In this document: positions 9,567 to 15,771 of the stretch, piece after piece
Layout of the letters: each line of letters starts with the position of its first letter
Numbering within the stretch: the stretch's first letter is position 1
DNA from: Planctomycetota bacterium
Lineage (GTDB): Bacteria; Planctomycetota; UBA1135; UBA2386
Length of the DNA: 15,771 nucleotides
NCBI GenBank assembly: GCA_020425885.1
Contig: JAGQRA010001001.1
Coordinates: 1 to 15,771 of the forward strand
Direction of reading: 5' to 3'
The notes under the pieces: model-generated
Told to the model about the DNA's origin: nothing
The model's input: the letters and a program-made list of their open reading frames with translations, nothing else
The model's database searches: none
Translations under genes and position numbers: made by a program

Positions 9567-10672
9567 TGCAGCACGCGTTCGTAGATCTCGAGGTAGCGAC
9601 CGATCACCCGGTCGGCGTCGAAGTGCTCGACCGTGCGATCGCGAACGGCCTGCGACATCCTGGCATGTCCGTCGGGATCGGTCAGCAATCGCAGCGCTGC
9701 CTCCGCCATTGCGTCAGGATCGGCGAACGGGGTCAGGGCACCCGTCGGTCCGAGGACCTCCTCGACGCCACCGACCGCCGTGCTGATACAGGGCACCCCG
9801 CAGCTCATCGCCTCGAGCATCGACAGGCCGAAGCTCTCGGTCTCCGAAGCGGACAGGAACAGGTCGGCCTTCGGCAGCACCCGCTCGAGATGATCGACGA
9901 CGCCGAAGTGTTCGACCTTGGCGCTGCAGCCGAGGTCCGAGGCGACCGCGAGGGCGTGTTCCCGATCCGGACCATCGCCGATCAGCCAGAGCCTGGCCGG
10001 TACCTTCGACTGGATCGAGGCGAAGGCCCGGACGACGTCGGCGACCCGTTTGACCGGACGGAAATTGGAGACGTGGACGAGGATGCGCTCCTCGTCGGCG
10101 CGGTCGTAGTAGCGTTCGGCGTCCTTCGGACACCAGGTGTTGATGTCGACGAAGTTGGGCACGACCTCGACCGGCTTCTTCACGCCGAACACGAGCTGCG
10201 TCTCGTCGGCGAGGAACCGGCTCACGGCGGTCACGGCGTCGGATTGCTCGAGCGCGAAGCGGGTCGGCCGCAGGTAGGCGCGATCGCTGCCGACGACGGT
10301 GATGTCGGTGCCGTGCAACGTCGTCATGAACTTCAGGCACCCGTTGTCGCCGCACATGCTGCGGGCGAGGAAGGCGCTGACGGCATGCGGAATCGCATAG
10401 TGGACGTGGAACAGGTCCACGTTCGCCTCCTCACGGACCTCGAGCATGCGTGTGGCGAGGGCGAGGTCGTACGGCGGGTAGCGGAACAGCGGGTAGGCCG
10501 TCACCGCGACCTCGTGAAAGCGCAGCCCCGGCGTGCCGCGGCGCAACCGTCCGGGACGGTCGTAGCTCAGCAGATGAACCTCGTGGCCCTTGGCGGCGAG
10601 CGCGTTGGCAACTTCCGTTGCCACCACGCCGCTCCCACCCACGGTCGGATAGCAGACGATGCCGATGCGCAT
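9563..10672 (-). CDS. bshA: BshA: N-acetyl-alpha-D-glucosaminyl L-malate synthase (first step of bacillithiol synthesis)
   Basis: A 369-residue GT4-family retaining glycosyltransferase that joins GlcNAc from UDP-GlcNAc to L-malate in the cytosol. The N-terminus MRIGIVCYPTVGGSGVVATE is the BshA hallmark. Other features are FHVHYAIPHAVSAFLA, LHGTDITVVGSD (119-130), VVPNFVD, LVHVSNFRPVKRV, IGDGPD and the GT4 EX7E pair E279/E287 in ETESFGLSMLEAMSCG, followed by a GGVEEV loop. The length suits the family. The ATG has no ribosome site. A GC hairpin (10672-10697) ends in the start codon itself. The next gene, a cysteine desulfurase, overlaps its stop by GTGA. bshB and bshC lie upstream in the same direction, so the pathway is complete here. 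Confidence 0.93.
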   Translation of the reverse strand: MRIGIVCYPTVGGSGVVATEVANALAAKGHEVHLLSYDRPGRLRRGTPGLRFHEVAVTAYPLFRYPPYDLALATRMLEVREEANVDLFHVHYAIPHAVSAFLARSMCGDNGCLKFMTTLHGTDITVVGSDRAYLRPTRFALEQSDAVTAVSRFLADETQLVFGVKKPVEVVPNFVDINTWCPKDAERYYDRADEERILVHVSNFRPVKRVADVVRAFASIQSKVPARLWLIGDGPDREHALAVASDLGCSAKVEHFGVVDHLERVLPKADLFLSASETESFGLSMLEAMSCGVPCISTAVGGVEEVLGPTGALTPFADPDAMAEAALRLLTDPDGHARMSQAVRDRTVEHFDADRVIGRYLEIYERVLQ

Positions 10673-10697
10673 GCGCCGCTGATACTACTGCGGCGCA
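10672..10697 (-). promoter_or_regulatory. GC hairpin covering the bshA translation start
   Basis: Seven perfect GC pairs (gcgccgc at 10673-10679 with gcggcgc at 10690-10696) plus a closing T-A pair (10672/10697) enclose a 10-nt loop. On the mRNA the stem runs into the A of the bshA ATG and occupies the ribosome-site position. It could block initiation unless opened by translating ribosomes or a factor, or act as an mRNA processing or termination signal for the gene before it. Confidence 0.55.
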
Positions 10698-10725
10698 CCG
10701 AGCCCGCTACCTGCTGCCCGAACGA

Positions 10726-11319
10726 TCAGTGGACCAGGGCGACCGGGAGCTGCATGGCGACGAGACAGGTGCCGCGGCCATCGCTGTCGATGCGACAGTT
10801 GCCGTGGAAGGCGGTGACGAACTCGCTCAAGGTGGCGGCCCGCTCGGAGAAGTGAGAGTCGCCCTGGGCGTCGGGGGACTCGATCTCGAGCCAGACCGTG
10901 TCACCCTCGAGCCGGGTCCCGGCCGCGATCTCGCCGCCGGACCGGATCGAGCCGAGGACCAGCATGAGGGCACGTTGCACCGCGAACGCGAGCTGGCCAG
11001 CCGGGCAGGCGATGCGGGGCAGACCCGGTTGCAGCTGGCTGCGCACGACGACCGGGATGTCGAGCTCGGCCACGCAGCCGCGCAGCGAGTGCTCGACGAT
11101 GCGGTTGAGGTCTGAATCCTCGGACCGCTTCGCCGCGTAGACGACCGAGCTGATCAGCTCCTGCAGCATCGCGGCCTCGGTCTCGAGGACTTCGCAGGCC
11201 TCGTAGTCCTCGCCTTCGTCCTCCGTCTGCTGCAGGCGATAGGCCTGCTCATCGATGCGACCGAGGCATTGACCGAGGAGCGTCGTGATGCGGTCGAGGT
11301 CGGTCTCGCGGTGTGTCAT
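10726..11319 (-). CDS. Degenerate histidine-kinase-like (GHKL-fold) protein of unknown function
   Basis: A 197-residue soluble protein, helical over residues 1-85 with an acidic stretch (EDEGEDYEACEVLETE). Residues about 105-193 follow the order of a histidine-kinase ATPase domain: GQLAFAVQRALMLVLGSI in the N-box position, strands GGEIAAGTRLEGDTVWLEIESP, helix SEFVTAFHGNCRI, then GRGTCLVAMQLP like the G2 box and final strand. The N-box asparagine and the DxGxG box are missing, and no clear phospho-accepting histidine stands out, so ATP binding and autophosphorylation are doubtful. It lies 85 bp after parA and 53 bp before bshA. It could be a phosphotransfer or dimerisation partner or a regulator tied to ParA. 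The GHKL likeness is by eye. Confidence 0.6.
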   Translation of the reverse strand: MTHRETDLDRITTLLGQCLGRIDEQAYRLQQTEDEGEDYEACEVLETEAAMLQELISSVVYAAKRSEDSDLNRIVEHSLRGCVAELDIPVVVRSQLQPGLPRIACPAGQLAFAVQRALMLVLGSIRSGGEIAAGTRLEGDTVWLEIESPDAQGDSHFSERAATLSEFVTAFHGNCRIDSDGRGTCLVAMQLPVALVH

Positions 11320-11389
11320 GCCGGTCGGCTATCGGACGCCGGCCGGCAACGACATGAGGCAGATTCCGACAGTGTCCCGTGGCCCGGGC

Positions 11390-11403
11390 CCGGACTTGTC
11401 CGG
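11390..11403 (-). terminator. Compact hairpin after the parA stop, followed by GC palindromes
   Basis: ccggac/gtccgg arms with a 2-nt centre begin 1 nt after the parA TGA. They are followed on the minus strand by overlapping palindromes (ccgggcccgg at 11384-11393, ggcccgggcc at 11381-11390). There is no U tract. It may attenuate or stabilise the transcript between parA and the next gene. Confidence 0.35.
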
Positions 11404-11404
11404 C

Positions 11405-12250
11405 TCAGGTCGAGGCTTCCGAGGCTTCCGACTCGTCGGCAGCTCGCGGTGGTGTGGGCGATTCTGCCGTCGCGGGCATCTGCATCCCGATCATCTGCAG
11501 GAACTCGGCGGCGAAGGCCTCGTAGTCGCGCGCGCCGTTGCAGTCCGGCGCGTGCTCGAAGATCGTCATGCCGAAGCTCGGGGCTTCGGCCAGCTTGACG
11601 TTGTTGCGGATACGGGTTCGGGTCAGCAACGTGCCGAAGTGCTCCTCGATCTCGCGCAGGACCTCGGCGCTGAGATTGGTGCGGGCATCGACCATGCACG
11701 GTAGCACGCAGGCGATCTGCAGCGCCGGGTTGAGCCGCTTCTGCACCAGCTGGATGACCTCGAGCAGCTTGGCCATACCCTGGAGCGACAGGAACTGGGC
11801 CTGCATCGGGATCACGACCTTGTCGGCGGCGACCAGGACGTTGGCGCTCAGCACGCCGAGCGACGGCGGGCAGTCGAACAGCACGAAGTCGAACGCGTCG
11901 GCCTGCGGAAACGCGTCGAGCGCCTCGCGCAGGATCGTCTCGCGGCCGATGCGGTTGGCGAGCACCTGTTCGACGCCGGCCAGCGACGAGTCGCTCGGCA
12001 CCATGAACAGGCCGGGCGTGGCCGTCTCGAGGATCAGGTCGGCGATCTGCGCGTCCTCGACGAGCAGGTTCGTCATGGTGTTGCTCTCGAGGTCGGGCCG
12101 CTTGTCGACGTGGACCGTCAGGTTGGCCTGCGGATCGAGGTCGAGCAGCAGCACGCGAAACCCGGTTCGCGCGAGCGCGGCGCCCAGATTGACAGTGGTC
12201 GTCGTCTTGCCGACGCCGCCCTTTTGGTTGATGACCGCGATCCGCTGCAT
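11405..12250 (-). CDS. parA: ParA/Soj-family chromosome-partitioning ATPase
   Basis: A 281-residue deviant-Walker ATPase that with ParB and parS sites segregates the origin region, or positions other cargo. The deviant Walker A KGGVGKTTT is at 10-18, the switch LLLDLDPQANLT at 34-45 and Walker B LFDCPPSLG at 124-132. MQAQFLSLQGM and later NNVKLAEAPSFG are typical of Soj. The C-terminal 20 or so residues are a Ser/Glu/Pro/Ala-rich tail. I use the ATG at 12250-12248, with GGAGG 5 nt upstream; a GTG four codons earlier lies in that ribosome site. No parB is in the window. It lies between bshB and a GHKL-like gene, near dnaA as many parA genes do. A MinD-like or other cargo role cannot be excluded. 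Confidence 0.9.
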   Translation of the reverse strand: MQRIAVINQKGGVGKTTTTVNLGAALARTGFRVLLLDLDPQANLTVHVDKRPDLESNTMTNLLVEDAQIADLILETATPGLFMVPSDSSLAGVEQVLANRIGRETILREALDAFPQADAFDFVLFDCPPSLGVLSANVLVAADKVVIPMQAQFLSLQGMAKLLEVIQLVQKRLNPALQIACVLPCMVDARTNLSAEVLREIEEHFGTLLTRTRIRNNVKLAEAPSFGMTIFEHAPDCNGARDYEAFAAEFLQMIGMQMPATAESPTPPRAADESEASEAST

Positions 12251-12312
12251 GAGTACCTCCACGCTGATGGTCCGCGTTCGTCGGGCCAGTGGCGAGGGAT
12301 TTCTCGTGCCGT

Positions 12313-12350
12313 GAATCAGGGATCGGGCAGGGAATCAGGCATCGAGCAGG
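12313..12350. repeat. Tandem 19-bp duplication spanning the bshB stop codon
   Basis: Units gaatcagggatcgggcagg (12313-12331) and gaatcaggcatcgagcagg (12332-12350) differ at two positions. The second unit contains the bshB stop and last codons; the first is untranslated. It looks like a local duplication of the gene's end. Confidence 0.8.
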
Positions 12351-13057
12351 GCGTTCACGGCGCGCAGCGGCAGCGGGCCGTCGTGCCAGAACGACTCCGC
12401 GGCGCGCACGCCGATGCGGGCGCCGTAGAAGCGATCGCGAACCTCGGCGCGCTCGAGCAGGTCGAGTCCCTGTACCAGGTGGCCGCGGTCGGGAGGTGCC
12501 AGCTGCGATGCGTAGCAGCGCACGACGTCGGCCTTGGCCGCGGCGAGATCGCTGATGTCGACGACGATGGTCGGCTCGATCGGGTGATTGCCGGGGTAGC
12601 GCAGGACGACGGCCGGGCGCCATGGCGCGCCGAACTCCGGGGCGTGGTTCTTCAGACCGGCCAGGAAGAACGCGCGGTCGGTGGCGAGCGCCGCCGCGAT
12701 GTGATCCGGGTGTGCGTCCTTGGCCACCGGCGCCAGCAGCAGCCGCGGCCGCGCCGTCCGCAGCGCCCGGACCAGGAGATTCGCGGTCAGGTCATCGGCC
12801 GTGATGCCGGTGTCGGGCAGCCCGAGGTTGCTGCGCTGCAACACGTCGAGCTGCCGTGCCGCCGCCGCGGCTTCGAGTTCGCGCTCGGCCGCCGTCCCGC
12901 GCGAGCCCTTCTCGCCGCGCGTGAAGTCGAGCAAGGACACGCTGAACCCCTGGCGGCGCAGGCGCAGCAGCGTACCGGCGGCGGCGATCTCGATGTCGTC
13001 GGGGTGCGGACCGAAGGCCAGCACGTCACAGGACTGCATGTCGGCGACGTCGGTCAT
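12335..13057 (-). CDS. bshB: BshB: GlcNAc-malate deacetylase (second step of bacillithiol synthesis)
   Basis: A 240-residue zinc deacetylase of the PIG-L/LmbE family that removes acetate from GlcNAc-malate. The motif FGPHPDDIE gives H18 and D21, and AHPDH gives H119: the three expected zinc ligands, with D20 as the likely general base. GEKGSRGT (48-55) and RSNLGLPDTGI (75-85) are typical of BshB1 rather than of mycothiol MshB. The ATG at 13057-13055 lies 1 nt past the bshC stop, implying coupling; a GTG six codons upstream is a weaker option. The stop codon falls in a 19-bp tandem repeat. parA follows after 84 bp. Confidence 0.92.
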   Translation of the reverse strand: MTDVADMQSCDVLAFGPHPDDIEIAAAGTLLRLRRQGFSVSLLDFTRGEKGSRGTAAERELEAAAAARQLDVLQRSNLGLPDTGITADDLTANLLVRALRTARPRLLLAPVAKDAHPDHIAAALATDRAFFLAGLKNHAPEFGAPWRPAVVLRYPGNHPIEPTIVVDISDLAAAKADVVRCYASQLAPPDRGHLVQGLDLLERAEVRDRFYGARIGVRAAESFWHDGPLPLRAVNALLDA

Positions 13058-13058
13058 C

Positions 13059-14612
13059 TCAGAACTCGAGCACACCGTGTTCGATGCGGAAAGGGTCGGC
13101 GGCGGCGATCAACGTGTCGGCGAGCGACTGCCCGTGGGACACGAGGTACGGCAACGGGCCGAGCACGCGCTCCTGCATACGCCCGCGCGGCCGCAGCGCG
13201 CTGCATAGTCGACGGATCTGGCGCAGGCCCGTGCCCTCGCGGTTCTGCTGCGCGCTCTTCACCTTGTTGCGCAGCCGCTGGATCTCGTCGAGCACCTTGC
13301 CGCGGGTGCGGTCGAGCGCGCTCAGCATCGAGCTGTCCAGCCGCTTGAGCGTGTTGCCGATGGCGTCGAGGTCGGCGGCCAGCCGGACCTCGATGTCGGC
13401 CATGGCGTCGTCGACGCCGTCGCCGGTCGAGGTGTCGAGGCTCTCGGCCAGGCGCTCGGGTGACTGTTCGAGGTCGGGGATGTCGAGCGAGAATCGGGCC
13501 AGCAGCCGCTGCAGCGACGGTTCGACCAGGGTCAGCGAGGCCCGCGGCACGAAGACCGGCTGCGGCACGCCGAGCAGGCGATAGAGCGGGGCCACGGCGG
13601 CGAGGTAGTTGAGCTCGCCGGGACCGACCACGAACGCGATCGTCGGCAGGCACGCGTCCTGCCACAGCGGGCGCAACAGCACCCCGGGGCTGAGATCCTG
13701 CGCCCGACCGGCGGCCTCGCCATCGGCGAGCGGTTCGCGTTGCCCGGCGGTCAGCTCGAACATCATCGTCGCCGACGGGTCGAGCGTGACGTCGATGCCG
13801 AGATCGCCGAGATCCTCGCAGGCGAGGCGGACCTGCTCGCGGATGTCGTGCGCCTTGCTCCACCACTTGGGCAGCGGCTCGAACGCCTCGGGCGGCAGGT
13901 CGCGCGGCTCGATGACGAGCAGACCATGTGCGCCGAAGACCTCGAACATCAGCCGCGCCTGCAGGTCACCGAAGGTCTCGTTGGGATGCTTCGGCCGGAA
14001 CAACGACAGCGCCCAGTCACGGTACTCGGTCTGCGGCAGCAGCGAGTCGACCTCGAGCAGCACCCGCTCGACATCGCGGCCGACGGCCATGGCGCGCAGC
14101 GGTTCGGAGCTGCGCTCGCGATCGATGCGGAAGCGTTGCACGTCCTGCGATTGGTTGACGAGGAACATCCGGTTGGCCTCGTCGAGGTCGTGATCGTCGC
14201 TGTGATTCCAGAACAACGGCACCACCCGCGGCCCGTTGGCCACGGCGTTGATCTCCCGACACAGACGGATCGCCGTCGCCGCCTTGTGCAGCGTGTAGAG
14301 CGGACCGCCGCACAGACCCGGTTGCTGGCCCGTGATCACGACGTGGACGTTGGCGTCGAGCAGCGCATCGGCCGAACGGTGCACCTCGTCGCCGGCGCCG
14401 TGCCGGTCGGCATAGGCGTGCAGCGACTTCACCAGATCGTCGCGCCGCAGCAATCGTCCGGCGCCGGTCGGCGCCTGCCGCAGCAGCTCGCTCACCGTGC
14501 GGGCCCGGATGCCGAGGAATCGGGACAGGTCGCGGTCGTCCTCGAGGAAGCGCTGCTGCATCGCGGAGGCCCCGAGGCGCCGGTACGAGATGTGCCGAAC
14601 CGTGGCCGTCAC
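13059..14612 (-). CDS. bshC: BshC: bacillithiol synthase, cysteine-adding enzyme
   Basis: A 517-residue protein of the BshC family, which adds cysteine to GlcN-malate to give bacillithiol. Characteristic stretches are VITGQQPGLCGGPLYTLHKA (about 92-111), LFWNHSDDHDLDEAN (about 133-147), SPGVLLRPLWQDACLPTIAFVVGPGELNYL and VFVPRASLTLVEP. A long helical, probably coiled-coil segment (about 400-460) precedes the C-terminal RGRMQERVLGPLPYLVSHG. The length matches the family (about 520-540). I start at the GTG at 14612-14610, whose GTGA overlaps the pyrF stop; an ATG 11 codons upstream (14645) inside pyrF lacks a ribosome site. The next gene, bshB, starts 1 nt after its stop. Confidence 0.93.
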   Translation of the reverse strand: MTATVRHISYRRLGASAMQQRFLEDDRDLSRFLGIRARTVSELLRQAPTGAGRLLRRDDLVKSLHAYADRHGAGDEVHRSADALLDANVHVVITGQQPGLCGGPLYTLHKAATAIRLCREINAVANGPRVVPLFWNHSDDHDLDEANRMFLVNQSQDVQRFRIDRERSSEPLRAMAVGRDVERVLLEVDSLLPQTEYRDWALSLFRPKHPNETFGDLQARLMFEVFGAHGLLVIEPRDLPPEAFEPLPKWWSKAHDIREQVRLACEDLGDLGIDVTLDPSATMMFELTAGQREPLADGEAAGRAQDLSPGVLLRPLWQDACLPTIAFVVGPGELNYLAAVAPLYRLLGVPQPVFVPRASLTLVEPSLQRLLARFSLDIPDLEQSPERLAESLDTSTGDGVDDAMADIEVRLAADLDAIGNTLKRLDSSMLSALDRTRGKVLDEIQRLRNKVKSAQQNREGTGLRQIRRLCSALRPRGRMQERVLGPLPYLVSHGQSLADTLIAAADPFRIEHGVLEF

Positions 14613-15481
14613 TTCGTCGTGCCCCCCGTGGCCACGGCGCGGCATTCGCGGGCGAAGGCGGCCGCCGCGGCTTCGATGCGTTCGAGCCAGTCATCGTCGT
14701 CGGGCGCGAAGCACTGCATCACGCCGCGGCTCTGGTTGACGATGGCGCCGAGCCCGCGGTCATCGAAGGCAGCGGCGAGATCTTCGACCTTGGCGCCCTG
14801 GGCGCCGACGCCGGGCAGCAACAGCCAGGCGTGCGGCAGCAGCGCCCGCAGCCGCTCGAGCTGTCGCGGCCAAGTCGCACCGACGACGGCGCCGACCGGG
14901 GAGTAGCCCTCCGCCAGCGGCAACTCGCGGCCCCAGCGGGTCACGGCCTCGGCCACGTGATCGCATAGCGGTCGGCCTTCGATCTCGAGATCCTGGAAGT
15001 CCCGGGCGCCCGGATTGCTCGTACGCACCAGGACGAACACGGCGCGGCCGCCGCGTTCGGGGTGACACGCGTCGAGGAACGGCGAGATCGAGTCGCCGCC
15101 GAGATAAGGATGCAGCGTGACGGCATCGGCCGATTTGAAGTGGCCTTCGGCGTAGGCCTGTGCCGTGCTGCCGATGTCGCCGCGCTTGATGTCGCCGATG
15201 ACGAGCAGGCCGTGCTCGCGCGCGAGGTCGCAGGTGGTCTCGTAGGCACGGTAGCCGTCGGCACCGAAGCACTCGAAGAAGGCGATGTTGGGCTTCACGC
15301 AGGGCACATGCCGGGCCAGCACCGGGATGGTCGCGCGGTAGAACGCAACGAACCGTTCGGCGGCGTCCGCACCCTCGGCTACGCCCTTCGGCAGTGCGTC
15401 CACGCGCGGGTCGAGGCCGACGACTACGGGGGCTGCGCCGGCGAGGACGCGGCGGGCGATTTCGACAGCGAAACTGGGCAT
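14609..15481 (-). CDS. pyrF: Orotidine 5'-phosphate decarboxylase (type 2)
   Basis: A 290-residue TIM-barrel enzyme that decarboxylates OMP to UMP, the last step of de novo pyrimidine synthesis. The catalytic motif is GDIKRGDIG with D97, K99 and D102. VGLDPR (21-26), KPNIAFFE, VTLHPYLGGDSI, GAVVGATWP and LLPGVGAQG with the late QSRG phosphate site support the group 2 (longer) form. The start at 15481-15479 (MPSFAVEIARRV) fits the family; the open frame runs 62 codons further upstream without family likeness. It heads the leftward operon, divergent from pntA with about 100 bp between. bshC overlaps its end. Confidence 0.95.
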   Translation of the reverse strand: MPSFAVEIARRVLAGAAPVVVGLDPRVDALPKGVAEGADAAERFVAFYRATIPVLARHVPCVKPNIAFFECFGADGYRAYETTCDLAREHGLLVIGDIKRGDIGSTAQAYAEGHFKSADAVTLHPYLGGDSISPFLDACHPERGGRAVFVLVRTSNPGARDFQDLEIEGRPLCDHVAEAVTRWGRELPLAEGYSPVGAVVGATWPRQLERLRALLPHAWLLLPGVGAQGAKVEDLAAAFDDRGLGAIVNQSRGVMQCFAPDDDDWLERIEAAAAAFARECRAVATGGTTK

Positions 15482-15581
15482 CGAGGCGGACAGAGTAGCG
15501 GTGATTCTCGGTGGCGCGAGCCGGCCTCGTCTGATTCTCTTTGTGGCCCCTTCAGTCCGAGCACAAGCAGGACCCCCACTC
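15482..15581. promoter_or_regulatory. Divergent promoter region between pyrF and pntA
   Basis: This 100-bp spacer must carry the start signals for both directions. I could not pick a convincing -35/-10 pair. It holds an exact direct repeat, tgattctc, at 15502-15509 and 15532-15539, 30 bp apart (about three helical turns), a possible operator pair. Confidence 0.45.
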
Positions 15582-15771
15582 ATGGCAGTTACCTTCGTGC
15601 CCAAGGAATCGGTAGCGGGTGAGACGCGCGTCAGCGCCACGCCCGAGACCGTCAAAGGCATGCTCAAGCTCGGCCTCGCGGTCGAGGTCGAGCGCGGCGC
15701 CGGCGATGCCGCCGGCTTCTCCGACTCCGAATACGAAGCCGCCGGCGCCAGGCTCGTCGACGCCGCCGCCC
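15582..15771 (+). CDS. pntA: NAD(P) transhydrogenase alpha subunit, N-terminal part (cut by window edge)
   Basis: The first 63 codons, running off the right edge. The sequence MAVTFVPKESVAGETRVSAT, then VKGMLKLGLAVEVERGAGDAAGFSDSEYEAAGARLVD, matches the N-terminal NAD-binding region shared by PntA and alanine dehydrogenase. KES..GETRV.ATP plus GAG...F.D..Y..AGA is closer to PntA, the subunit that passes hydride between NADH and NADP in the proton-pumping transhydrogenase. The ATG at 15582 has a GCAGGA ribosome site about 10 nt upstream. This is the only convincing plus-strand gene in the window. The membrane subunits would lie outside. Confidence 0.85.
   Translation, partial: MAVTFVPKESVAGETRVSATPETVKGMLKLGLAVEVERGAGDAAGFSDSEYEAAGARLVDAAA

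Noticed and set aside
9518..10855. Plus-strand open frame of 445 codons over bshA
   Set aside because: Antisense shadow of bshA; composition is dominated by Arg, Gly, His and Asp with no motif.
11316..12623. Minus-strand open frame of 435 codons overlapping parA in another frame
   Set aside because: parA carries intact Walker motifs in its own frame; this frame is arginine/proline-rich and crosses the bshB end.
12110..14906. Plus-strand open frames over bshB, bshC and pyrF (412 and 388 codons)
   Set aside because: Both lie antisense to well-supported enzymes and show no family likeness.

Overview
The window is GC-rich and gene-dense. Nearly every gene lies on the minus strand. It looks like the chromosomal dnaA neighbourhood of an outer-membrane bacterium. 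The pointers are a dnaA-dnaN-dciA-gyrB block, a GyrB of about 825 residues with the large C-terminal-half insertion typical of Gram-negative lineages, and an MCE (MlaD/PqiB-like) lipid-transport protein. Together with bacillithiol genes and a Soj-type ParA this fits a phylum such as Planctomycetota. That placement is an impression from protein style, not a proof. I saw no rRNA, tRNA, CRISPR or transposase gene.

Reading along the minus strand (right to left), the first operon runs pyrF (15481-14609), bshC (14612-13059), bshB (13057-12335), parA (12250-11405), a degenerate histidine-kinase-like gene (11319-10726), bshA (10672-9563) and a cysteine desulfurase (9566-8409). Several junctions are stop/start overlaps of the GTGA type or 1-nt gaps, which implies translational coupling. 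BshA, BshB and BshC are together the complete bacillithiol pathway: UDP-GlcNAc plus malate gives GlcNAc-malate, then GlcN-malate, then bacillithiol after cysteine addition. The desulfurase also uses cysteine, so a sulfur or redox link is plausible. A ParA ATPase with no ParB in view, and a GHKL-fold protein lacking its ATP-binding residues, sit inside this thiol cluster.

After a 483-bp non-coding stretch comes the replication block: dnaA (7925-6279), a 468-bp gap, dnaN (5810-4695), dciA (TTG start, 4656-4354) and gyrB (4361-1884). recF, which often lies between dnaN and gyrB, is absent. Neither gap holds an exact TTATNCACA DnaA box, so the origin cannot be placed from sequence alone.

Beyond gyrB, after a three-unit 15-bp tandem repeat, is a 497-residue membrane-anchored protein with two MCE domains. 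Its C-terminal third reads as a trypsin/HtrA-like fold in which the catalytic His and Ser are replaced. An ABC ATPase is coupled to it and runs off the left edge. At the right edge, on the plus strand and divergent from pyrF, the first 63 codons of a PntA-type transhydrogenase alpha subunit are present.

The observations most worth following up are the MCE/pseudo-HtrA fusion, the ParA plus degenerate GHKL pair embedded in the bacillithiol operon, and a GC-rich hairpin whose stem ends in the bshA start codon.
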